DNA of 64,000 nucleotides from CAVVKW01 sp963749035 (GTDB lineage: Bacteria > Verrucomicrobiota > Verrucomicrobiia > Chthoniobacterales > JAATET01), in contig CAVVKW010000005.1 in assembly GCA_963749035.1 (NCBI GenBank), positions 310,001 through 374,000 of the forward strand, in the 5' to 3' direction. The notes below the pieces were generated by a model. It was not told where the DNA came from. It did no database searches and saw only the letters and a program-made list of their open reading frames with translations. Position numbers and translations under genes: made by a program. This document shows, one piece after another, positions 24,641 to 32,867 of this stretch; the stretch's first letter is position 1; every line of letters starts with the position of its first letter.

Positions 24641-25753
24641 CTAGATCGTGCCGGGCGCGAGTCCGAGCGGGAGGGCGGCGGGCTTTTCGCACTGGTTGAC
24701 GATGTCGACCCAGGCGCGGGTCTCGTGAGATTTCTCGAAGGCCGCCATGACCTCGAGCGTATGCAGCGCGAGCCGGCCATTGCAGCGATGCTCGCGGCCT
24801 TCGACGATGGCGGCGGCGAGGTCGGCAACGCCGATGCTGCGGGAATTTTCGGAGTATCCGTAGGTGAGCGGCATTTCCTGCCAGTCTGCGTTTGGCTCGG
24901 ACAGGAGAGAAACGGGACCTTCGAACGTGTTTGGATCCGGGACGGAGAGGCTGCCTTCCGTGCCGTAGATTTCGATGGGCGCGTGCCGGTGACCGATGAC
25001 GTCGAAGCTCATGGCGAGATTGATGACGGCACCGGATTCGAAGAGAAGGCTGCCGCTGTAATGAGTCGGCACTTCGACGGGGATCTTCGCGCCATACTGT
25101 TCGGCGCAGGTCGCAACGCGCTCGGTGCGCGGCATCGTCGTCATCGCACACACGGTTTTCACCGGGCCGATGAGGTTTACCAGAGCTGCGATGTAGTAGG
25201 GGCCCATGTCGAACATCGGACCGGCTCCGCGCTGGTAGAAGAAGGCGGGATTCGGGTGCCAGCGCTCGGGACCCGCGTAGAGCATGAAAGCGGTGCCGCC
25301 AATGGGTGTGCCGATTAGTCCGTCGTCGATCAGCTTGCGGGTGGTCTGGGCACCGGCTCCGAGGAACGTGTCGGGAGCACTGCCGATTCGGAGGTCGTGC
25401 TTGGCGGCGAGCGCCAGCAATTCCTCGCCTTCCGGGAGATCGAGCGAAATTGGTTTTTCGCTGTAGGCGTGCTTCCCGGCTTTGATGATCGCCGTGCTGA
25501 CCTGAGCGTGGACTTTCGGAATGGTCAGATTGACGACGATTTCAATGTCGGGATCGGCAAGTAGCTCGTCGATGCTGAGCGCGGTGATCTCAAATTCTTC
25601 GGCTCGCTTGGCGGCGAAGTCGGGATTGAGATCCGCGCAGGCTTTGAGGTGCAGGTTGTTGAAGAGACGGCAGCCTCGGGCGTAAGCGCCGAAGATGTTG
25701 CCGCATCCGATGATGCCGATGTGAGTCGGAGGGGAGTTTGGTGTCGTGGACAT
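24641..25753 (-). CDS. Gfo/Idh/MocA-family oxidoreductase
   Basis: A 370-aa cytoplasmic NAD(P)-dependent dehydrogenase. The Rossmann motif is at residues 11-20 (IGIIGCGNIFGAY). EKPISLDLPEGEEL carries the family's conserved Lys-Pro, and the C-terminal substrate domain contains GPMFDMGPYYIAALVNLIGP. Members act on sugars, inositols or related polyols; the exact substrate is unknown. The start MSTTPNS is chosen because the Rossmann fold begins 11 residues later. It is convergent with trpG and follows dnaE2 on the same strand, separated from it by about 100 bp. Confidence 0.88.
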   Translation of the reverse strand: MSTTPNSPPTHIGIIGCGNIFGAYARGCRLFNNLHLKACADLNPDFAAKRAEEFEITALSIDELLADPDIEIVVNLTIPKVHAQVSTAIIKAGKHAYSEKPISLDLPEGEELLALAAKHDLRIGSAPDTFLGAGAQTTRKLIDDGLIGTPIGGTAFMLYAGPERWHPNPAFFYQRGAGPMFDMGPYYIAALVNLIGPVKTVCAMTTMPRTERVATCAEQYGAKIPVEVPTHYSGSLLFESGAVINLAMSFDVIGHRHAPIEIYGTEGSLSVPDPNTFEGPVSLLSEPNADWQEMPLTYGYSENSRSIGVADLAAAIVEGREHRCNGRLALHTLEVMAAFEKSHETRAWVDIVNQCEKPAALPLGLAPGTI

Positions 25754-25859
25754 GAATAGTGGGTGCGCCGGGCGCGGGCTTCGAGAATGGCCTAGTCGGA
25801 TAAGGGATCGACCAGCGGATCGCAATTATCGTTTTTACGTCGTCTCCCGATCGCGCGTT

Positions 25860-28800
25860 TCAATGGAAATCGTGCGAGCGCGGGCGGGTGGCAAGTTCGC
25901 CGGCGGGCAGTCCTTCGACGCGACGAGCTTTGACCATGACAACGCCGTCCTTCGAGCGTTGCACGACGCCATAGATTCGGAGGAATCCCTCCTGCGAAAC
26001 GCAGAGGCGCCGTCGTTCGAACAGGGGAGGATCGAGGATTGCGTTCGCAACGCCGGTCTCGTCTTCGAGGCTGACGAAGAAGAATCCCTTGGCCGATCCC
26101 GGTCGCTGTCGGCAGATCACGAGTCCGCCGATCCAGACGCTCTGCCCGTGAGCGGCTTCGAGCAGATCGGTCGCGCGCCAGATGTCCGGGAGTTGATCGC
26201 GGATAAGACCCATCGGGTGAATGCCGGTGGTCATGCCAATGCCGGCGAAATCGGCGTTGGTTCGTTCGATCGGTTCCATCGTCGGCAGAGGCGAGGGCGT
26301 GGCGTCGGAGAACAGGTCGCCGCTCATCGCAGGTTGCTCGACTTGCCAGAGGCCGTCGCGGCGGTGCTCGGCAAGGCCGTTCAGCGCACCGATTTTCGCG
26401 AGGTTGCGCAGCACGTCACGGCTGAGATCGGTCCGTGATTTGAAATCGGCAACGCTCGCGAAGGGGCAGAGTGATCGTTGTTCCACGATCCGCTCAGCGT
26501 CGGAGAGCTTCATGGAACGCACGACGCAAAGTCCGAGCTGAACGGAATCGTCGTCGCCAACCGTGCACCGAACGTCGGAGGTCAGGACGGAGACCGGGCG
26601 CACGTGCAGGCCACGGTGTTTGGCGTCCTGCACGAGCGTCGCGGCCGAGTAAAATCCCATCGGCTGGTTATTGAGGAGCGCGGCGTAAAATTCCGGAGCG
26701 CGGTGGACTTTCAGCCAGCAGCTCGCGTAGGCGATGAGCGCGAAGCTGATCGCGTGGCTTTCGGGGAAGCCATAGACGGCGAAGGATTGCACCGACTGCA
26801 CGATCGTGTCGGCGACGTCGGGTTCGATGCCCTTGTCGGCCATGGCGGAGCGGAGCTTTAAGCAGACCTTCTCCATGCGTTCGTGAGAGCGGTGGAAGCT
26901 GAGGGCGCGACGGAGTTCCTCGGCTTCCCCGCCGGTGAAGTCCGCCATGACCATGGCCATCTTGAGGAGTTGTTCCTGAAAAAGCGGGACGCCGTAGGTG
27001 CGTTCCAGCGTCTCTTCGAGGAGCGGGTGGATGTGTTTGAAGGGCTCGCCCGCCCGTCGCGCGAAGAGGGGTGCGAGCATTCCGCCTTGGATCGGGCCGG
27101 GGCGGATGACCGCGACTTGGATGACCACGTCGTAGAAGCGGCGTGGCTTGAGCTTGGGGAGGGTGGCGATCTGGGCGCGGCTTTCGACTTGAAACGTTCC
27201 GATGGTGTCCGCCGCGCACATCAAGTCGTAAGTCGCGGGGTCGTCTGGCGGGATTGCCGCCATGTCCGGAACGTCGGATCGGCGGTGGCTGCACATCTCG
27301 AGGCTGTCCTGCATGACGGCCATCATGCCGAGTCCGAGGAGGTCGACCTTGATGATGCCGAGGTCTTCGCAGTCGTCCTTGTCCCACTGCGCCACGACGC
27401 GACCGGGCATCGAGGCGTTTTCCAATGGCACGACCGAACTTAGCGCGCCGCGACAAATGATCATTCCGCCGGAGTGCTGCCCAAGATGACGGGGGAGGCC
27501 GCGCAGGCGCTGGTAGAGCGTGATGGCGGACTCGGAGCGGGGATGGGTGATCGGTAGGCCGGCTTGTTCGAGCTGCGCGCGGAGTTCGAGGGTGTGGGGG
27601 AAATCGCCGGCGGCGTGGAGGCGGGAGAAGCGATCGATGACTTCGAGCGGAAGATTGAGGGCCTTGCCGATCTCACGCATCGCGCTCTTCCCGCGGTAGG
27701 TGATGACGTTGGCGGTCATGGCCGCGCCGTGTTTGCCGTAGCGGCGGTAAACCTCCTGGATGACGCGTTCGCGCCGATCGCCGCTTGGCAGATCGAGGTC
27801 GATGTCGGGCCAGGACTTGCGGCTTTCGCTGAGAAAGCGCTCGAAGAGCAGTTTGTGATGGATCGGGTCGCAGGCGGTGATGCCGAGGCAGTAGCAGACC
27901 ACGCTGTTGGCGGCGCTGCCGCGGCCCTGGACGAGGATATTGCTGCGGCGGCAAAATTGAACGAGGTCCCAGACGATGAGAAAGTAGCCCGCGAAGCCGA
28001 GGTGGATGATGAGGTCGAGTTCGCGCTCGAGTTGACGGCGGACCGGCTCGCGGATCGTGCCGTAGCGCTTCGTGGCACCCGCGTAGGTTTGTTTGCGCAG
28101 CCAGGACGGCATCGTTTCGCCGTCGGGGACGTCGAGGGTGGGGAATTCGTAGCCGAGATCTTCGAGCGAAAATTCCAACCGCTCGGCGATTCGCGCGGTG
28201 TTTTCCACGGCCTCCGGGAGGTCGGCGAAAAGTTTGCGCATCGCGCGATCCGGCTTGAGGTGGCGCTCGGAGTTGGGACTGAGGAGACGGCCCGCGCGAT
28301 CCAGGTCGGTGTGGTTGCGGATGCAGGTCATCACGTCGAGCACGCCGCGCTGCTCGGCGACGGAGTGCAGGACGCCATTGGTCGCGATGACGGGCAGGTC
28401 GCGGCTGCGTGCCAGCTCGAGGCTGAGTTCGTTGACGCGGGATTCCGGGCGGCGGTGGTGGCGCTGGAGTTCGACGCAGACGTTGCTTTTTCCGAAGGAC
28501 TCGACGACGCGATCGAGCGCTGCGGCTGCCGGGGTGGGGTCGGGAGTTTGAAATCCGCGGTCCAGAAAATCTTCGTGGCCGACGAGCGCGATGAGTCCGT
28601 CGGAGAATTCCGGGAGTTCGTCCCAGCGCACGGCGCACTCGGTTTTTGTGCCGCGCAATTTCGACCGCGTGATGAGCTGGCAGAGATTTCGGTAACCCGC
28701 GCGCTCCTTCACCAGGACGGGCAGCACTGAGCCGCCCTCCAGCGTGAGTTCCGCGCCGACGAACGAGCGGATCCCGACTTCCTTGGCGGCCCCGTGGGCT

Positions 28801-28949
28801 CGAGCCGAACCATACACACCGTCGCGGTCGCAGATGGCGATGCCGGGCAGGTCGAGCGCGGCGGCGAATTTTGCAAGTTCCTCCGGCGACGACGCGCCGC
28901 GGAGAAACGAAAACGCGCTCCGCGCGTGGAGTTCCACGTAATCGCTCAT
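25860..28949 (-). CDS. dnaE2: Error-prone DNA polymerase III alpha subunit, DnaE2/ImuC
   Basis: A 1029-aa C-family polymerase, the catalytic engine of SOS mutagenesis. The PHP domain starts at HARSAFSFLRGASSPEELA. The palm domain contains GRGSAANSVVCYCLGIT, PDIDLDLPSGDRRERVIQ with the catalytic aspartates, and VIRPGPIQGGM. The beta-binding, HhH and OB regions follow. The size matches DnaE2 rather than the longer replicative DnaE. Its ATG overlaps the imuB stop (ATGA), so the two are translationally coupled. It works with ImuB (clamp binding) and ImuA, and is presumably repressed by the LexA-like protein encoded upstream. Confidence 0.93.
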   Translation of the reverse strand: MSDYVELHARSAFSFLRGASSPEELAKFAAALDLPGIAICDRDGVYGSARAHGAAKEVGIRSFVGAELTLEGGSVLPVLVKERAGYRNLCQLITRSKLRGTKTECAVRWDELPEFSDGLIALVGHEDFLDRGFQTPDPTPAAAALDRVVESFGKSNVCVELQRHHRRPESRVNELSLELARSRDLPVIATNGVLHSVAEQRGVLDVMTCIRNHTDLDRAGRLLSPNSERHLKPDRAMRKLFADLPEAVENTARIAERLEFSLEDLGYEFPTLDVPDGETMPSWLRKQTYAGATKRYGTIREPVRRQLERELDLIIHLGFAGYFLIVWDLVQFCRRSNILVQGRGSAANSVVCYCLGITACDPIHHKLLFERFLSESRKSWPDIDLDLPSGDRRERVIQEVYRRYGKHGAAMTANVITYRGKSAMREIGKALNLPLEVIDRFSRLHAAGDFPHTLELRAQLEQAGLPITHPRSESAITLYQRLRGLPRHLGQHSGGMIICRGALSSVVPLENASMPGRVVAQWDKDDCEDLGIIKVDLLGLGMMAVMQDSLEMCSHRRSDVPDMAAIPPDDPATYDLMCAADTIGTFQVESRAQIATLPKLKPRRFYDVVIQVAVIRPGPIQGGMLAPLFARRAGEPFKHIHPLLEETLERTYGVPLFQEQLLKMAMVMADFTGGEAEELRRALSFHRSHERMEKVCLKLRSAMADKGIEPDVADTIVQSVQSFAVYGFPESHAISFALIAYASCWLKVHRAPEFYAALLNNQPMGFYSAATLVQDAKHRGLHVRPVSVLTSDVRCTVGDDDSVQLGLCVVRSMKLSDAERIVEQRSLCPFASVADFKSRTDLSRDVLRNLAKIGALNGLAEHRRDGLWQVEQPAMSGDLFSDATPSPLPTMEPIERTNADFAGIGMTTGIHPMGLIRDQLPDIWRATDLLEAAHGQSVWIGGLVICRQRPGSAKGFFFVSLEDETGVANAILDPPLFERRRLCVSQEGFLRIYGVVQRSKDGVVMVKARRVEGLPAGELATRPRSHDFH

Positions 28950-30421
28950 GGTTTTCCGCCGGGCGCGGCTGATTCGTAAACGCCCGCGATTCGCCAGTCC
29001 TCGCCGTGTTTGCTCACGCGCAAAAGCGAGCCGTCCGGCAGCTGCACGTCCCATTCCTCCACGCTCCACTCCCGGCCTTTTTCCCACCAATCGCCCGAGG
29101 TCCGGTAGGGGCCCGCCGAGCGGACCACCGACGGCCAAGCGGCGAAGACCGGTTCCGCCCGAAAACGCCGCAGGGGCAGCCCGATAAATTCCGCCGCGGC
29201 CTCGGCGGCATCCGGTGAAAATTCGCCGTTCTCCGGGAAGGCCAGGTCGTCCGTTCCCTTGAGGTCGTAGGCGCCGGGGCGATGGGTATCCGCGGCGCGC
29301 GGAACGCCCACGCTGCCCTCGCCGACGAGGGCGTGCAGTCGCGCGAGCGTCTCGCCGAAGCGATTCGGGTCGCGCAGGCCCTGACCGAAGAGTTGGAGCT
29401 GGCAATTCATCGGGCGCACGGCTCCGATCTCGAGGCGCACGCCAAGCGGCTGCGCGTCGAGTCGCAGCGATTCCAGAAACGTGTCGAGCGTGCGGAAGAG
29501 CGTCTCGGCGTCCGTCGTTGGAGCCGGGACGGAAAATTCGCGCTTCAGCTCCGTTCCGTCGTCCAGCGGGAGGACGAGGGTCATTTTTCCCGCCACCTTC
29601 CCGGCTTCCCGTAAGCGTTCGCCGAGCGAATCCACGAATCGCCGCAGCAGAAAGAGAACGGCGTCGGTCGTGTCGACGGCGCGCTCGAATTCAAACGCTT
29701 CCACGAACTCGTCCGGCGGGCTGACCACGTGAAGAACGCGTTTGGTCCGACCGCTGAGCTGCCGCCACACCAGCGCCGCCTCCGGGCCGAGCCGCTCGAT
29801 GACGGCCTCGCGCGGCATTCGGGCGAATTCTCCGACGGTCCGGATTCCCCAATCACCCAGGATTTCCAGCAGGCTGCCGGCTCCGGGTCCGGTGTCGTCT
29901 CCGAGCAGGACCCGCAGCGGAAGGTCTTTGAAAAATTCGCCCGAGTTCCGCACCACGCAGATCGGTCCGGCGCAGCGAGCGGCCAGCATGGCGTGGTCTG
30001 GATTGGCGGCGATGCCGACGTGCCCGCGGAGTTCCACGGCGGCGAGACGACCGATCATCCGCTCGGCAAGTTGCTGCCAGCACGTCGAGCGGGGGACTCC
30101 GCGCAGATCAACGGTGACGACCCCGTTGGCGGTCCATTCGACCAAAGGAGAAAACGCGAGCCCCGCCTCGACCAAGGCCGCGCTGCAGGCGCGTTCTTGC
30201 GTCGGCACGCGGGCAAGGACGCGCAGGGTCTCGCACCGAGCCATGGCCTGCACAACGGGAATCCCGGGCCCGACCCCGCAGGCTTCCGCGGCCTCCGTGG
30301 CGTCGAGCACGACGCCCTTGCTGGCGTCGCCGTCGACGACCGCGATGGCGGAGCTGCCGCTCTCCCGCCACCGCAGCACGGCTTGGAGTCGGAATTGAGG
30401 GAGAATGATGGCGGCATACAT
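28946..30421 (-). CDS. imuB: ImuB, inactive Y-family polymerase-like mutasome hub
   Basis: A 491-aa Y-family-like protein. The N terminus (MYAAIILPQFRLQAVLRW, then AVVDGDASKGVVLDATEAA) has the Y-family fold but not the full set of catalytic carboxylates, as expected for ImuB. The central HhH region includes LEILGDWGIRTVGEFARMPREAV. The C-terminal part ends with the ImuB-type EEWDVQLPDGSLLRVSKHGEDWRIAGVYE segment. It links DnaE2 to the sliding clamp. The start is set at MYAAII; the open frame continues upstream only through a heptamer array. imuA is not adjacent: a toxin-antitoxin pair lies between. Confidence 0.9.
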   Translation of the reverse strand: MYAAIILPQFRLQAVLRWRESGSSAIAVVDGDASKGVVLDATEAAEACGVGPGIPVVQAMARCETLRVLARVPTQERACSAALVEAGLAFSPLVEWTANGVVTVDLRGVPRSTCWQQLAERMIGRLAAVELRGHVGIAANPDHAMLAARCAGPICVVRNSGEFFKDLPLRVLLGDDTGPGAGSLLEILGDWGIRTVGEFARMPREAVIERLGPEAALVWRQLSGRTKRVLHVVSPPDEFVEAFEFERAVDTTDAVLFLLRRFVDSLGERLREAGKVAGKMTLVLPLDDGTELKREFSVPAPTTDAETLFRTLDTFLESLRLDAQPLGVRLEIGAVRPMNCQLQLFGQGLRDPNRFGETLARLHALVGEGSVGVPRAADTHRPGAYDLKGTDDLAFPENGEFSPDAAEAAAEFIGLPLRRFRAEPVFAAWPSVVRSAGPYRTSGDWWEKGREWSVEEWDVQLPDGSLLRVSKHGEDWRIAGVYESAAPGGKP

Positions 30422-30434
30422 GAGCCGGGGCTCT

Positions 30435-30469
30435 AGTTGAGAGTTTGTAGTTGAGAGTTGAGAGTTGAG
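30435..30469. repeat. AGTTGAG heptamer array
   Basis: Five consecutive heptamers upstream of imuB: units 1, 3, 4 and 5 are exact AGTTGAG and unit 2 is AGTTTGT. The array lies in the 137-bp region between the divergent imuB and antitoxin genes. Confidence 0.85.
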
Positions 30470-30520
30470 AGGAGGAGTGAGGTCGCTTCGCTTGCTATCG
30501 GGTCTTTTGGCTGCGGTGCC

Positions 30521-30555
30521 TTGACGTTCGGGCGGATTCGCTACACTTTTGTAGC
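30521..30555 (+). promoter_or_regulatory. Promoter and operator of the toxin-antitoxin pair
   Basis: TTGACG (30521-30526) and TACACT (30542-30547) resemble -35 and -10 boxes with a short 15-bp spacer. The inverted repeat GCTAC-N6-GTAGC (30540-30555) covers the -10 box and ends three bases before the antitoxin ATG. This is a likely autorepression operator. It also leaves no room for a ribosome site, so the mRNA may be leaderless or nearly so. Confidence 0.5.
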
Positions 30556-30558
30556 ACA

Positions 30559-30810
30559 ATGCGCACCGCGACCGTTCGAGACCTTCGGAATCATTACGCC
30601 GACCTCCTGAAATGGATCGAAGCCGGGGAAGAAATCGCCATCACCCGCCGTGGGAAGACCATCGCGCGGCTGGTGCCGGAGACGCCCGGGCATGATGCCG
30701 TTTTCGATTGGTCCAAGAGCGCTGCGCTTACAAGGGATCGGACGAATGAAATTCCGTTGACCGAAGAACAGTCCCGGATACTCCGCGAAGAAGCGGGTGG
30801 CAAATGGTAA
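30559..30810 (+). CDS. Phd/YefM-type antitoxin
   Basis: An 83-aa protein whose start (MRTATVRDLRNHYADLLKWI) and EEIAITRRGKTIARLVP segment are the classic Phd/YefM DNA-binding fold. The C-terminal third is charged and likely disordered until it binds the toxin. It should neutralise the PIN toxin encoded next and repress its own promoter at the GCTAC/GTAGC repeat. It overlaps the toxin start by 7 bp. The pair runs opposite to the imu genes. Confidence 0.85.
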   Translation: MRTATVRDLRNHYADLLKWIEAGEEIAITRRGKTIARLVPETPGHDAVFDWSKSAALTRDRTNEIPLTEEQSRILREEAGGKW

Positions 30811-31253
30811 GTTTTCGCCCGATTTGCTGCGATACCAGCTTCCTGTTTTCGCTTTACGGTCGGGATGCGTTTACGGTCCGCGCTGCAGCCCAAGTGGCGG
30901 AGTTGAAGCAGGTTTTGACCTTGTCGACGTTCAATGAATTCGAACTCTGGAATTCGATCCGCTTTGCGGTTTGTCGGGGTTTTTTGTCGGCTGACCGGGG
31001 AACGAGGATGCTGACTCAACTTGCGACTGACCGGAGTGCCGGAGGGTTTCACATTCCCCAGCTTGACTTGCCCGACGTGCTGGCCGAAGCCCGTCGCCTC
31101 TCGGCCATTCACACCCTCACTGGCGGTCACCGGGCGTTCGATATTTTGCACGTGGCCGCCGCTGTTCGGCTCAACGCCGGGCTCTTTCTGTCGTTTGACG
31201 AAAACCAGTGTGGGTTGGCCCGTTCCGTGGGTCTGACTCTCGCCCCAGATTAG
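30804..31253 (+). CDS. PIN-domain ribonuclease toxin (VapC-like)
   Basis: A 149-aa PIN-domain protein. Asp10 (ICCDTSFLF), a Glu at 45 or 47 (STFNEFELW), Asp113 (RAFDILHVAAA) and Asp132 (FLSFDENQ) form the acidic metal-binding set of a VapC-type RNase. Its ATG overlaps the antitoxin stop region. It would cleave RNA when free of antitoxin; the target is unknown. The 3' end comes within 12 bp of the end of imuA on the other strand, so the module is tightly fitted between imuA and imuB. Confidence 0.85.
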   Translation: MVSFRPICCDTSFLFSLYGRDAFTVRAAAQVAELKQVLTLSTFNEFELWNSIRFAVCRGFLSADRGTRMLTQLATDRSAGGFHIPQLDLPDVLAEARRLSAIHTLTGGHRAFDILHVAAAVRLNAGLFLSFDENQCGLARSVGLTLAPD

Positions 31254-31264
31254 GCTCACCCCAC

Positions 31265-31918
31265 TCACGCCGACCTCCTCCACGGCCCGACGACGACGCT
31301 TTTTCGGACGATGCGGACGGTCATTCGAGTGACAAGTTCGAGGCGGGGGACGTGCATGGCGTCCAGGCCCCAACGGCTTTCGGCGATCAATCGGAGTCGC
31401 GCGCCTTCGACCATGGGGCGCGGGGTGACGACGACGAAAACGGTCTCGGTGCGCTCGGCGACGCGTTGAAAGCGGTGCCAGGAACTCGCGGGAATCTTGC
31501 GGAGTTCGCGCTCGGGCAGGCCCTGAAGGTCGAGGGCCAGCAGGGGGAGGTTACCGTCCTGCAGAAGGAGGTCCGCAGCTTTGAGGGCAGGGCGTTCCCC
31601 GGTGGTCACGACCCAGAGCAGCCGCTGGAGCAGGCGCGGATCCCAATCGCCGGGCTCGAAGGTGCCGCCGGCGTCGACCAATCCCGACGGACAACCCTCG
31701 GCGCGCGCCGCTGCCAGGAACGCACCGAGGAAGAGAGACGCGCAACCGGCCGAACCCGAAAATTCACTCACGGCCCCCCGCGGCAACCCGTCGGCCGCTC
31801 CGTCCAGCGCGGACAAGCCGGTGCGGATGCTCCCGGCGTGCGCGACCCGCTGGGTTGGAAAATCCGCCGCCAACTTCGCCCGCAGAGCCTCGAACTGAAC
31901 GATTTTGTCTTCCGTCAT
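31265..31918 (-). CDS. imuA: ImuA, RecA-like mutasome protein
   Basis: A 217-aa protein of the ImuA (SulA/RecA-like) family. It begins with the conserved TGLSALDGAADGLPRGAVSEFSG segment, which corresponds to the RecA P-loop region but lacks a complete GxxxxGKT. VDAGGTFEPGDWDPRLLQRLLWV follows. It supports ImuB and DnaE2 in damage-induced mutagenesis. It lies 33 bp downstream of lexA on the same strand, so the two are probably one transcript. imuB starts 843 bp further on, beyond the toxin-antitoxin pair. Confidence 0.85.
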   Translation of the reverse strand: MTEDKIVQFEALRAKLAADFPTQRVAHAGSIRTGLSALDGAADGLPRGAVSEFSGSAGCASLFLGAFLAAARAEGCPSGLVDAGGTFEPGDWDPRLLQRLLWVVTTGERPALKAADLLLQDGNLPLLALDLQGLPERELRKIPASSWHRFQRVAERTETVFVVVTPRPMVEGARLRLIAESRWGLDAMHVPRLELVTRMTVRIVRKSVVVGPWRRSA

Positions 31919-31951
31919 TGTATCACCAAGTCGTTGTCCGCCCTTGAGGCA

Positions 31952-32608
31952 TCACCAATCACCAGCCCTCGTCTCTTCCACGTCGCGGACGAGTCCGCGG
32001 TAAACTCCCGCGATTTTCACCTGATCGCCGGGGACGCGCACGTCCACGTAGAAAGGATTGCTGGCTCGGAGAATGACTTCGCCGCGGGCTTCGTCGGAGA
32101 TCACGTGTTTGAGAGTGGCTTCGTGGGCGTCCCCGACGAGGACGGCGGCAATTTCCCCCGGATTGACGTCGATGCCGGGGCGGAGGAGGACCTTGTCGCC
32201 GTTGAGGATGCCGTCCCCGATCATGGAGTCGCCACGGGCGCGGAGGAGAAAATCGCCGGGGCGCACGTTGAGGACCTCGCGTTCCTCGAGGACGACTTCC
32301 GGGATGGCCTCTTCGAGTGGCCCGGCCGGAATGCTGCCCAGCAGCGGAATACCGCCGAGTGCCACGGCGTAGCGCCCCCGGGCGGTGAGTCGAACGACGC
32401 GCGAGCGTCCCTTGCTGCCGCCGCCGCGGACGGTCGCAAAGCCTTCGCGCTCAAGGATGCGGAGGGTGGGTGCGAGGCTGCTCTCGCCCGCCAGCCCGAG
32501 CGCCTTGGCGAGGTCCGGGACGAAAGGCGGATCGCCGCGTTCCTCGAACGCTCCCACGGTCCGCACGATGCGGGTCTGGGCTTCCGTCAGTGAGTTCGGT
32601 TTGGTCAT
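31952..32608 (-). CDS. lexA: LexA-like SOS repressor (S24 peptidase)
   Basis: A 218-aa protein with an N-terminal winged-helix region (about 8-80, with LAPTLRILEREGFATVRGGG) and a C-terminal S24 self-cleavage domain. The scissile bond is Ala95-Gly96 (SIPAGPLEE), the nucleophile is Ser128 (ARGDSMIGDGI) and the base is Lys167 (EATLKHVI). This set is complete, so RecA-stimulated autocleavage is expected. The DNA-binding half differs from classical LexA, like the second LexA that accompanies imuAB-dnaE2 in some bacteria. A 24-bp perfect palindrome covers its start codon and probably serves as its operator. Confidence 0.88.
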   Translation of the reverse strand: MTKPNSLTEAQTRIVRTVGAFEERGDPPFVPDLAKALGLAGESSLAPTLRILEREGFATVRGGGSKGRSRVVRLTARGRYAVALGGIPLLGSIPAGPLEEAIPEVVLEEREVLNVRPGDFLLRARGDSMIGDGILNGDKVLLRPGIDVNPGEIAAVLVGDAHEATLKHVISDEARGEVILRASNPFYVDVRVPGDQVKIAGVYRGLVRDVEETRAGDW

Positions 32609-32629
32609 ATCGTGTAATTACACGATATG
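32606..32629. promoter_or_regulatory. Perfect 24-bp palindrome over the lexA start codon
   Basis: The half-site CATATCGTGTAA is followed by its exact complement. The first three bases of the plus-strand palindrome are the lexA start codon read on the minus strand. It is the obvious candidate operator for LexA autoregulation and for the lexA-imuA transcript. There is no ribosome site between it and the start, which suggests leaderless translation. Confidence 0.75.
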
Positions 32630-32666
32630 GCGAACGAGGCAATCTTCTGGTCGGAAATTGATGGAT

Positions 32667-32867
32667 TTAACTGCCGGACTTGCGCGCTGAAGGACGCTTC
32701 GGCGAATCGATAATTAGGGGCAAACCGAGGCGCTTGTTTTCGGCGGCGACTTTGCGTGCGGCGCGGCGCATGGCGGCTTCCACAAGAGCGAAAAAAGCAG
32801 CTCCCTCTGGAGGATCTGTCTGGCTACGTGCAGATTTGCTGGATGCGCTCATATCTTTCGGGATCAA
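32667..32867 (-). CDS. Small partner protein of the zeta-type kinase
   Basis: A 66-aa basic protein, overlapping the end of the zeta-type gene by 44 bp (29 bp if translation starts at the internal Met at 32852). The core RRAARKVAAENKRLGLPLIID resembles the short proteins commonly encoded next to zeta-like kinases (AENRxxGLPxxxW pattern). It is a likely antitoxin or accessory factor, but this rests on pattern and position only. The order is toxin first, the reverse of classical epsilon-zeta. Confidence 0.55.
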   Translation of the reverse strand: MIPKDMSASSKSARSQTDPPEGAAFFALVEAAMRRAARKVAAENKRLGLPLIIDSPKRPSARKSGS

